Positions 56,401 through 64,000 of a DNA stretch of 64,000 nt are shown here, piece after piece (position 1 is the first letter of the stretch; each line of letters opens with the position of its first letter). The DNA is from Haemaphysalis longicornis (taxonomy: Eukaryota; Arthropoda; Arachnida; Ixodida; Ixodidae): positions 107,826,172 through 107,890,171 of the forward strand of contig CM023448.1 in the NCBI GenBank assembly GCA_013339765.2, in the 5' to 3' direction. The notes under the pieces are model-generated. The model had not been told where the DNA came from. It searched no databases and saw only the letters and a program-made list of their open reading frames with translations. The translations under genes and the position numbers were made by a program.

Positions 56401-56428
56401 GTATAACCAGGAATTGACTAAGAGTGTA

Positions 56429-57307
56429 CATAACGCTGAGAGCAGGAGAGCCAGGACCGAGTACCTGGGGCGACTATGGGACAGCAACCGGAACACCTTA
56501 TACGTGGACGCCGCCGGACCTCAAAAGGGCAAGATGGTAGCGGCAGTTACGACGCCGGATAGAAGAGTTGTTAATTCGGCTACCCTAAAGACAAAAATCG
56601 CCACCCAGGGGGAAGAAGCAGCCATCGCCCTAGCTATCGCTTACAACCCCAGGGCAATAATTTTACCTGATTCGCAAGAGGCCTGCAGAAACTTTATACA
56701 GGGCAATGTCTTCAAAATCACCCACCAAATTCTGCGTAAACGCCCACCGGAAAATGTGCTCATTATATGGACGCCAGGACACACGGGTCACAAGGGGAAT
56801 GAGGCCACCGATGCCACAGCCCGAGGTCTTCTTATCCCGGCCCTCTTGTACCAAGCCCCGTCCTTAAACATGGTGAGCGTAACCTTCACCGAATATTTGA
56901 GCACATTGAGACTCAACAGAAGAACATTTCCACCACCGGACAAAACCCTCACTAAAGAAGAAGAGCACAGTCTCAGGAGATTACAGACACATTGCCCACA
57001 CTGGCTAGACTACACTGCTGGTACCCCACGTTATATTCACCTTTTTGCCCGCACTGCCGGGAGAGGGTGGACGCGTACCACACAGTGTGGGCATGCCAGT
57101 ACACACCAACAGTACACCCACTCACAAACACGTCAAGGGAGCAGGGGGAGGCCACCCTGCGCAGCGATGACCCTGCCTGCCAGCGATGGCTGGTAGAGAG
57201 AGCCATAGCGGCGATGGAGGCCAGTGGAATCCCGGAATTGGGATAGCCACCTTCTTTCCTCCCTCCTTTCTCTTTTCTTTTGAATAAAGATATTTTCAAT
57301 CAATCAA
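56429..57307 (+). pseudogene. LINE RNase H and C-terminus; second half of the split ORF
   Basis: Continues the frame of 50587-51613 with HNAESRRARTEYLGRLW. RNase H follows with all four acidic residues: TLYVDAAG, GEEAAIALAI, ILPDSQEACRNF, and IIWTPGHTG with TDATAR. Near 57000 a frameshift moves the C-terminus to another frame (56992-57246), where the knuckle CPHCRERVDAYHTVWAC and the end RWLVERAIAAMEASGIPELG are found. 3' UTR with AATAAA at 57283-57288 and tail TCAATCAATCAA at 57296-57307. Apart from the insertion and this frameshift the 3' half is well preserved. Confidence 0.8.
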
Positions 57308-57889
57308 CCACCGCCGCCGCCTCTGACGCCGCTTATTCCACGCTCGGGGCTGCGCTACGCCCACCGACGCCGTTCGACTTCGACAGTCCAAGTACCTGGC
57401 CGGCGTGGCTGCTGCAATTTGAGGACTTCAGCTATTCAACGGGAATTGCTTACAGCGGAGCGGGAAGTGAAAACGCGGTCCATGCTTTACTGCATGGGGC
57501 CGCAAGCAAGAACGGTTCTTGCGTCGACAACGCTGTCAGAAGCCGATGCCAAGGACTTGTCGGCTGTCACGAAGGCCTTCACCGACCCTTTCGTCCACCT
57601 CGTCCACGAATTGTACGAGCCTGCTCGCTTCCACCGGCGGACACAGCAACCGGATGAGACCGCCGATGCTTTTTTTAGCCGCGCTTCGTACCATGGTAAC
57701 CCCTGCAACTACGCATCGCCTGCTGTTGAAGATAGGCTCGTTCGGGATCGCTTCGTAGGTGGGTTGCTCGACCGCAAGCTATCGGATCAGCTATTCCGGA
57801 GCCCTAAGTTGCAGGAGGCCTTGACTCATGCGGGTCAGCACGAAGACGCAGATAACGAACGTAAAAAATCGCGCCAATCCACCCCGTGA
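57308..57889 (+). pseudogene. Ty3/gypsy-type gag fragment
   Basis: Frames 57302-57657 and 57419-57889 encode a retrotransposon gag (matrix/capsid-like) segment: PPTPFDFDSPSTWPAWLLQF, then EREVKTRSMLYCMGPQART, LSAVTKAFTDPFVHL and DRLVRDRFVGGLLDRKLSDQ. These are hallmarks of metazoan Ty3/gypsy gag proteins. One frameshift separates the two parts. The zinc knuckle and protease are missing because the inverted LINE module begins at 57890. Same strand as the pol remnant at 61884. Confidence 0.75.
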
Positions 57890-58125
57890 ATGTGGTTGGA
57901 AAGCAAAGCTGTAAACGGCACCCATAACGATTACCCATGCGACGTCACTTTAATTTACTCACATCGCTCCACAAATAGTAAAAGCAGAGAGAAAATGCAC
58001 TTAGCCACACCATTTATTACTTCAAAGAGATATTCTTGGTAAGGTGAAATCAATTCACGATGCATGAACGCTGTTTGGTTGAATTGTATTGGTGTAGCAC
58101 AAGAGTGGAAACTTTTTTTATAAAA

Positions 58126-59775
58126 TTAAAGTATGCTCCAACCCGGTGTTAGACGATCTGACTTCACCGTCCCTGCGCCGCGGAGGGAGGCGACGAGATC
58201 TGCGGCACAGAAGGAGGTGGAGGAGGAAGAAATACTTCTGTTCAAATTTCTGAACGGCCCAGAGTGCAGCCCTGGGGAGTGATTCCTTCTTCTGTGGGGC
58301 CCATATGCACTTCGCGCGGCCTGTGTTATGTCCACCCGCTGAAGTTGGGTAGGTAGAGAGGGGCTGGACAGCAGCACCTCCCATTGCTCTTGTTGGGTAG
58401 TTGACAGAAAGAGAGGAGGGTGCTTAGGGCTAAAGTCGCACACCCCGATTACGGGGCGGAGTGTTCCTACTTCTGAGAAAAAATTACATTCAGCGTCGTA
58501 GCGATTCGGATGCATTAAGTGAAGAGCCGTAGGCTGTGGGAAGGAGCCCCGATTGCATGAGTCGTAGGATAGTTTGTTGTTCTTTGGAAAGGTCACGGTA
58601 AGGCGAAGGTACGGTCTGTCTCAGAAGGCGATAATGCTGGGCTATCTCCCTGAACGTGACAAGTGGGAGACTGTCCTCGTGCAGCTCCATAGCACGGGAA
58701 GGTAAAAGCGCAGGCTTGTTGGGTGGGCGTATTTGTTGCCCTCCATTGAAACCGTGAGGGGGTGTCCAGATGAGGCTGAATGTAACCATTTGGGGAGGGG
58801 TTTTTTTAGGCACGCGCAGTGCAGGTCAGGACACCCAACCCGACTGGTAATTCCAGTAGGCTTGCTGGAATCGGTGACTACGCTCCGAACCCCTGGTTGA
58901 GTGAGAGCCAAAGTGATGGCTGCCTCTTCTGCTGCCGTCATTTCTTGGGTCCTTAGCGAGGTACACGCAAGGAGGTTGGTTCTGGAGGTAGCCACGATGA
59001 TTGCGTATTGCTACCCTATATATTTGCAAGGCGTCTGTGTAAAAAACTGCGTGATCCCCACCGAGGCGGTGTTTAGCGCTTGAGCCCGTGCTTTTCGGTG
59101 ACCCTCGTCATGTGAGGGTTCATATTCCTAAGCAAAGGGAGCATTTTAATTTTAGTCGCCAAGAGTCTGGGAGTAGCGTCAAGCGGAGTGACATTCTGGG
59201 CTGCCCAGCCAATCTGGTGAAGCATGCGGTTACCCACCGCAGTTCTGAGTCGACCTTCTGGTTTGAAAGATGGCCTTCTATCAGCTCTTCCACCGTGTTG
59301 TGGAGTCCCGTGCTAAGGCAGCCTCTGTGTGGACGCACTCATGAGAAGACCAATGGCCTGCTCGAACCGCCTTTCTAATCATTATATAAGGCCTCTCTAT
59401 GTCTTCCTTGTCGAGAAGAAGGCATGGGGTTGACGCAAGTGACTCTCGAGAGGACAAAATTTTCAATTAATCGAAAGGTACCGGATTCCTTTAGACCTCG
59501 CTTCTTGGTGACAAGTCGCCTGATCATGTGTATGATTTGATTAATGCTGTTTTTGAGGCGATGCAAGGAGACGTCCCTCTTGGTGTCAGCCTCGAGATGT
59601 AGTCCCAGGATCTTGATGCTGGGGCTTGGAGTGATGGTCTGGCCATCAAGGAGTATTTGAATGTATTCCTTGATTTCGCGTGAGGGTGGACGACAAGGAG
59701 CTGTGATTTTTTACGTAAACACTGGAGGCCACAGGCTTTAGCACATTGGCGTACTAGAAATGAGATGCCATGCAT
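58126..59775 (-). pseudogene. LINE RT-thumb/RNase H/zinc-knuckle fragment, copy 3
   Basis: Minus-strand blocks in order: GLQCLRKKSQLLVV (59775-59524), HMIRRLVTKKRGLKESGTFR (59566-59375), STGLHNTVEELIEGHLSNQK (59338-59120), AAEEAAITLALTQPGVRSVV (58995-58642), FSLIWTPPHGFNGG (58813-58490) and AECNFFSEVGTL...EQWEVLLS (58596-58126; CNFF replaces the CIFC of copy 2, so a knuckle Cys is lost). Frames shift several times. It preserves the RNase H to C-terminus part more evenly than the plus-strand copies. Confidence 0.7.
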
Positions 59776-59949
59776 TGGTGTGAGCTTCCTTTAATTTTTG
59801 TAACTCTTAGCACATGAGCAAGGTGCGCACAGGGCCGCTAGACGGGCATGAGTGGTCGCGTGACGCTTTCACGTGGCATTCAGCGAGAACGAAGGAGGTA
59901 AACCCGTAGATGTACTTAGTGAGTCACCACCTGTCTTCCCTCTCTTCGT

Positions 59950-60033
59950 GTGGGCTCGTATAGCTAAATCGGTAAGACGACGGGCTCTCGCTTTGTTAGT
60001 CTATTAGTTCCAGGTTCGATTCCCGGCGGTGCC
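59950..60033 (+). repeat. tRNA-like sequence of the inverted module
   Basis: GTGGGCTCGTATAGCTAAAT, with B box GGTTCGATTCC and end CGGCGGTGCCA, is a close match to 19051-19132 in reverse. The acceptor stem does not pair, so it is treated as part of the repeat and not as a tRNA gene. Confidence 0.6.
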
Positions 60034-60384
60034 AGTAAATTCTTTTTTTGTTCGCTGGAGTTTTCTGGTGACACCAACGGTCGCGAAAGAACCCTTGGGG
60101 GGTAGAGGTAAAAAGCTTTGCTTTAAAAATCGGAACTCGGAAGAATCGCCTTTGCTCGCCGTCGACGCTACGCGAGTGCAGAAAGGGAAGCTAGCGCCGG
60201 CGATAGGCCGGGCCCCTGCCTGCGCGCATCGCACCCGCTGACGGAGTGCCCCGCCCGTCGTGCGCGTGGCAAAAGCCCCGGATGCGCACTCTGGAGGCCT
60301 GGCGGCGCGCATGCGCGTCCCTTTTTATTCGCAGGCGCGCTGATTTTCTCGCTTCCTGCAGCGGTACTGCGATAGTCACTGAAG

Positions 60385-60434
60385 TAGGGTGCCTTGATTC
60401 ACGCGTACGGCGGTGCTGGCATCGAGGCACCCTA
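60385..60434. mobile_element. 50-bp hAT-like MITE with 8-bp target duplication
   Basis: TAGGGTGCCTTGAT at the left and ATCGAGGCACCCTA at the right are 14-bp inverted repeats with one mismatch. CACTGAAG flanks both sides (60377-60384 and 60435-60442). The matching place in the other palindrome arm (near 61710-61725) has a single copy of the target (CTTCAGTG in that orientation) and no insert, so the empty site is visible in the same window. An 8-bp TSD and TAGGG ends fit hAT. Confidence 0.85.
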
Positions 60435-60906
60435 CACTGAAGCACCGAAGAGCGCCGCCTTTGTAGCATTTCTTTCATCACGATGACACATTTGCGGCCT
60501 AATGTGACGATTGCGCCGAATTTGGCGCAAACGCTGCTCGCATCCCGATAAATGCTTACGCGGAATGTTTTTTTTTTTTGTGCTTATGGTCTATACATTT
60601 CGAGACTACAGAGGCTTCCGAACGGCGTCACCGAATGAAGCGTGTATGAAGCAGAATCTCATGGTGCCGTGCTATCTACAACGAAATGCCTGCGTGATGA
60701 ACTGCGAGCGCTTATTCATAGTCTTTATTTTGTAAGCTACTTGACCACTGAACTTATCTTTCAGCACGCCTTCCACTGCCGCATAAGTAGTCATTTTGCA
60801 AGGTTTGTAAAAGCAAATTTTTTTTATTGCATCCTCGCTTGAAATGTTCCAAAGAAATATACTCCTATACATTTTCTGTTCGCTGTGGCCTTCGGTATTT
60901 GTCAAA

Positions 60907-60981
60907 ATGGCGCCGCGGGTTCCCATCGAAGAACGCCGTCAGATTATTCGCATAGAGCCTCCCGAATTTATTTGGCCCTAA
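60907..60981 (+). pseudogene. Transposase N-terminus-like frame, left arm
   Basis: The ATG at 60907 starts MAPRVPIEERRQIIR followed by ten further codons and a stop. The pattern (basic, RVPI-x-ER-x-x-IIR) resembles the first helix of Tc1/mariner-type transposases. The rest of the protein is absent. Confidence 0.45.
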
Positions 60982-61110
60982 GTAGAAGGCCTTCAACCAC
61001 AGCAGTAACAATCACCTTGTCCTTCTCTTCTGTTTTGGACCTTGTCCTTCAGCTGTGCTGGTCATCTGCAAGCCGGCCTTCTTAATCCCTGTAGGCATGA
61101 ACTGCTGGGG

Positions 61111-61220
61111 AACAGCATCACTCGACCTATTAGTAAGCCCGCAAATTTACCTTTGAGGAATGCCTTCCAAAAGTAGCGAATAATTTTAGGACGTTCTGCT
61201 ATTGGAACCCGATATGCCAT
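61111..61220 (-). pseudogene. Transposase N-terminus-like frame, right arm
   Basis: From the ATG at 61220 on the minus strand: MAYRVPIAERPKIIRYFWKA and on. It aligns with the left-arm frame and supports the head-to-head arrangement of the two arms. Confidence 0.45.
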
Positions 61221-61883
61221 GTTGACGAATGCTGGCGTGCAGAGCGAACAGATAATTAAATGAGTGTGTCTTTGGATCATTTTTAAGTAAGGAAATAGAC
61301 AGCGAAAAACAAAGCCGAGATAATTTCTTTTAATACATTCGAAAATTTCCTACTTTATCGGCAGCGGAAAGCGAGCTGAAAACAAGTTCAGTGGTTGAGT
61401 GGTATACATATACATAATAAACAAACTGAATAAGGTTCATGATTCATCTAGCTGGCATTTCGTTGTCGATAGCGCAAGAGCACCCTGTGATTGTACTTCA
61501 TACACGGTTCATTTGACGACGCCGTTCGCAAGCCGGTAGGCTCAGCGTGTACACACGATAAAGCACAAACAGCAAAATACCTAACCAAACAATCCGCGTA
61601 AACATTGGTCAGGACTCGACGAGCACTTGCACCAAAGCCGGCGCGATCGTCATAATAGGCCGCAAATGTTCCATCGGGATAAAAGAAATGCTACAGAAGC
61701 GTCGCTCCATAGTGCTTCAGTGACCCTCACAGCACCGCTGCAGGAAGCGAAAAAGTCAGCGTGCCTGCGAGTAAAAAGGGACGCGCATGCGCGCCGCGCT
61801 GTTCTCGGCAACAGCGCCATGCCTCCAGAGTACGCATCGGTGGCTTTTGCCACGCGCTCCCGTGGTCTGGAAGATTAAGTCCC

Positions 61884-63321
61884 CGCCTGTATAAGGCTAC
61901 TTTGACGTGGCATGGCAAGTCGGTCAAACAGCAGCTGCATGTACTGGGCGCAGATACGGTTCCTCTGCTTGTTTTTCCGGCCATTCAAGCCCTGAGCGTC
62001 TGCAAGTATTTAGACCATGTTTATGAGGCTCCAAAACCCTGCGGTAAGCTACGGCTCTACCCAGACCTTTTTCAAGGACTTGGAACTCTTCCCGAGGCCT
62101 ACACTATCCGCCTCATACCAGATGCGACTCCGTTCTCGTTAAGCGTACCCAGACGCCTGACGCTGCACCTTCGGGGTCCGATCAAGGCGGAGTTGGACAA
62201 GCTAGAACGGGACGGGGCGATTCGTCGCGGTGACACACCTACACCCTGGTGCGCTGGAATGGTCGCGGTCCTGAAGGCTTCGGGTGGCTACAGGTTTTGC
62301 GTTGATCTAACCTGCCCCAACAAGGGAATGCCACATATTACCCGCAGTTGAGAAATGCCATGTCCTGTTGGGGGCGGCCACAGTGTTCTCCAAGTTGGGC
62401 GCCACGTCGGGCTTTCACCAGGTCAGGCTGTCGCCCGAATCACAGAAATTCACCAGTCCATAACCACGTTTGGTCGTTACTGTTTCCTCAGGCTTTCATT
62501 TGGGATCGCGACAGCTCCGGTGTACTTCCAGCAACAGGTGTCCAGGATCCTGGAAAGCCAAACGGGGGTGGTGAACAGGATTTACAATATTCTCGTCTTC
62601 GGCAAGACACGCGCTGAGCACGACCGTCGCTTGCAATTCTTACTCGCAGTAACGAACGCGGGTCACGCTCAACCGCGACAAGTGCACCTTCGGAACCAGC
62701 AGCGTCAAGTTCCTCGATGTCATTGTAGGTACAGAGGGCCTCTCTCCTGATCCAGACAAGGTAGCAGCCATAAAAGACATGCCAGCACCACAAGACGTGT
62801 CAGGTGTTCGTCGCCTCCTGGGCTTTGTCAACCACATCAGACGCTTTCTGCCTCGTGTATAAGAAACCATGGCACCGATACGAGCATTGCTGAGGAAGGA
62901 GTCTGAGTGGACTTGGGGTCACGCTCAACAGCCTGCCTTTGCCAAGCACAAGAAAATGCTCTGCTCTGACATATGCATGGCTCGGTACAACACAGCATAC
63001 AAGGCGATAGTATCAGCGGATGCCAGCTCCTTCGGTCTTGGTGCCGTCCTGCTACAGGAGCAACCTTCTGGGGAGCGTCGACCAGTCTCCTTTGCATTGC
63101 GGTCGATCACGCCAACGGTAAGTCGTTACAGTCAGACTCAGGAGGAGGTTTTGGCCGCATGCTGCGCTGTGCTTCATTTTGAGGAGTATGTCCGTGGTCT
63201 GAACTTCTTCATTGAAACAGATTCAGTCACGGCTATTGCAAACAGACACGGCTATTCAATAAACTACACAGATGACACCGTTCGAGCTTGTCTACGGAAG
63301 ACGGCCGACTACAATGCTTGA
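61884..63321 (+). pseudogene. Ty3/gypsy-type pol fragment (RT and part of RNase H)
   Basis: Blocks in order: YKATLTWHGKSVKQQLHVLG (61890-), the RT start with KAELDKLERDGAI and GYRFCVDLT (62160-62310), FSKLGATSGFHQVRLSPES (62386-), TTFGRYCFLRLSFGIATAP, then NRIYNILVFGKTRAEHDRR where the family has Y-x-DD-I-L-V-F, so the catalytic Asp pair is lost. Next GVRRLLGFVNHIRRFLP, and RNase H with VSADASSFGLGAVLLQE and SRYSQTQEEVLAACCAVLHF (62869-63240). Several frame changes and a stop. Protease and the start of RT are missing upstream. Confidence 0.8.
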
Positions 63322-63459
63322 CGCTATGCTACCTCACGTAGAAGACGACGACCTCAATGCCGACATCCAGGGATACCTTCAGCGTGCGGAGGAGGCCCGC
63401 CAGCTCGCTCGAGTTCGCACAACGGACAAGCAGCTGGTGGATACGCTACAACCTCCGAC
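63272..63459 (+). pseudogene. Ty3/gypsy-type integrase C-terminal fragment joined by internal deletion
   Basis: TPFELVYGRRPTTMLDAMLP and DIQGYLQRAEEARQLARVRT match the end of the catalytic core and the C-terminus of gypsy-type integrases. RNase H ends abruptly at about 63235, so the RNase H end and most of integrase are deleted. A G21 run at 63460-63480 follows. Confidence 0.7.
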
Positions 63460-63889
63460 GGGGGGGGGGGGGGGGGGGGGTAATGCCGGAACCATGCGTT
63501 GTATTTGTTTATGTTTTTGCCTTTACCGGCCCGCTGCGTCGGGCTGTGTTATCTGTGTTCCGAGTGGAGCGCATGTTCCATTGTTTTGTTTCTTATGCAG
63601 CATGGATTATCTCATTTGATTGGGAGTCGCCCTAACGCCACTAGCCGAGAATAGTCTTCATTTATCTACAGTGTTCTCATTGTAATTCGAAGGTTCGAGA
63701 AACAGCCGCCCCGACAGATAAATACTCGCAGACCAGGCGCCGTGGCATACCATTACCGGCACTCGCCTGCGCACGTCACTTTGTTGACTGCTGCTTTGCG
63801 CCTAGGTATTTTTTGAGTTGTTAGAGGAGCAGAAGTTCGCTTTAATAAACTTGTTTTTCCTTCAAGACAACTGCGTCGCCTACGTGACA
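63460..63889 (+). other. Probable 3' LTR of the gypsy-type element, preceded by purine tract
   Basis: The G-run (63460-63480) sits where a polypurine tract should be. The following 410 bp contains a TATA-like ATAAATA (63718-63724) and AATAAA (63844-63849) and ends TACGTGACA at 63881-63889, a plausible LTR terminus (CA end; the expected TG start would lie at the G-run edge, TAATGCC). No 5' LTR is in view for comparison, so the limits are tentative. Confidence 0.45.
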
Positions 63890-63895
63890 ATAAGG

Positions 63896-64000
63896 CTTGA
63901 CGTTGGGCTAGTTGGGTACACATTATTCACACTAAAACAGCGCAGGGACGAGGACGGAAGAAGTGACAAACTGGAGCGCTCTAGTTTGTCACTTCTTCCG
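63896..64000. repeat. Palindromic repeat cut by the window edge
   Basis: CGGAAGAAGTGACAAACT and AGTTTGTCACTTCTTCCG (63955-64000) are perfect 18-bp inverted arms around GGAGCGCTCT. The preceding GACGTTGGGCTAGTTGGGTA and AGCGCAGGGACGAGGACGG tie it to the foldback family seen at 3271-3378. Confidence 0.75.

Larger units (their letters stand above)
51614..56426. mobile_element. 4.8-kb TIR element inserted in a LINE, TA target duplication
   Basis: Begins CACTCTTAGTC (51614-51624) and ends GACTAAGAGTG (56416-56426), perfect 11-bp inverted repeats flanked by TA on both sides (51612-51613 and 56427-56428). Removing 51614 through the second TA gives CCC ATA CAT AAC, which rejoins the LINE frame. Inside: a CpG-rich block (51820-52080), a 119-codon minus-strand frame with no known domain (52410-52769), diverged tandem repeats (54725-55120), a SINE-like sequence (55834-56100) and GGCCGC-rich subterminal repeats (56196-56400). 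I see no transposase, so it is probably non-autonomous. TA suggests Tc1/mariner; CACT ends plus subterminal repeats also fit CACTA/EnSpm-like elements. Confidence 0.8.
57890..60135 (-). mobile_element. LINE module with tRNA-like end, inverted copy
   Basis: Reverse complement of the module at 18951-22404 without the internal tandem duplication. It holds the 3' flank (57890-58125), a LINE C-terminus to RT thumb read on the minus strand (58126-59790), the conserved spacer with the tRNA-like sequence (59950-60033) and the outer end AAAAAGCTTTGCTTTAAAAA near 60110-60132. It sits between gag and pol remnants of the gypsy-type element. Confidence 0.75.
60258..61862. mobile_element. 1.6-kb head-to-head palindrome (foldback DNA transposon derivative)
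   Basis: About 60258-60955 and 61165-61862 are inverted copies (landmarks GGGACGCGCATGCGCG; AGGCCGCAAATGT; GTGTATGAAG; CAACGAAATGCC; ACCACTGAACTT; CTGTTCGCT). Each arm runs from an outer terminus to the first codons of a transposase-like ORF, so two 5' halves of one DNA transposon face each other around a spacer of about 200 bp. The left arm is longer because it carries the 50-bp element at 60385. It separates the LINE module from the gypsy-type pol remnant. Confidence 0.75.

Noticed and set aside
1..64000. A prokaryotic defence system or operon
   Set aside because: No operon-like gene packing or ribosome binding sites; the window is repeat-dominated eukaryotic DNA.

Overview
The window is eukaryotic and very probably from a hard tick (Ixodidae). 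It has no bacterial operon structure. It does have microsatellites, spliceosomal splice-site signals, tRNA-derived SINEs of the kind described in ticks (Ruka-like), and many non-LTR retrotransposons whose C-terminal zinc-knuckle and RNase H patterns are those seen throughout tick genomes. The assignment rests on recognising families, not on a database search. No complete host gene was found. Host coding signal is limited to a broken RhoGEF (DH-domain) exon, tandemly quadrupled at 5.3-7.06 kb, one orphan exon-like segment at 15.44 kb, and two weak exon candidates.

Layout. 0-5 kb: old LINE ends, a microsatellite and a foldback repeat. 5.3-7.06 kb: four 425-bp tandem copies of a DH-domain exon plus intron. 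8-10.9 kb: a dead RTE-type LINE with a (GAT)n-like tail. 11.57-14.27 kb: a 727-bp-family TIR element split by a roughly 2-kb element built of higher-order repeats; both families recur, un-nested and in the other orientation, at 41.45-45.29 kb. 14.6-18.1 kb: small tandem duplications and a pair of MITE-like elements. 18.95-22.4 kb: a LINE module with a tRNA-like end, partly tandemly duplicated, with a third inverted copy at 57.89-60.14 kb. 26.69-26.93 kb: a long-TIR MITE with a 5-bp target duplication. 29.6-34.4 kb: an apparently intact two-ORF CR1-like LINE. 35.3-40.45 kb: a near full-length but broken I/R1-like LINE on the minus strand, split by a SINE with a 10-bp target duplication. 40.5-47.6 kb: more LINE debris, repeats and a second SINE. 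50.6-57.3 kb: a LINE cut in two by a 4.8-kb TIR element flanked by TA. 57.3-63.9 kb: a Ty3/gypsy-type relic (gag, pol, integrase end, probable 3' LTR) broken by the inverted LINE module and by a 1.6-kb head-to-head palindrome.

The most notable observations are: (1) the CR1-like element has overlapping ORF1 and ORF2 frames with a zero-frame U UUU UUA heptamer inside the overlap; -1 slippage there enters ORF2 upstream of its endonuclease motif, which no AUG does; (2) the 4,813-bp element with 11-bp TIRs and TA duplications, whose removal rejoins a LINE reading frame exactly; (3) a 50-bp hAT-like element with an 8-bp target duplication whose empty site survives in the opposite arm of the palindrome that carries it; (4) that palindrome itself, each arm of which holds the start of a transposase-like ORF; (5) a dispersed family of higher-order-repeat elements.
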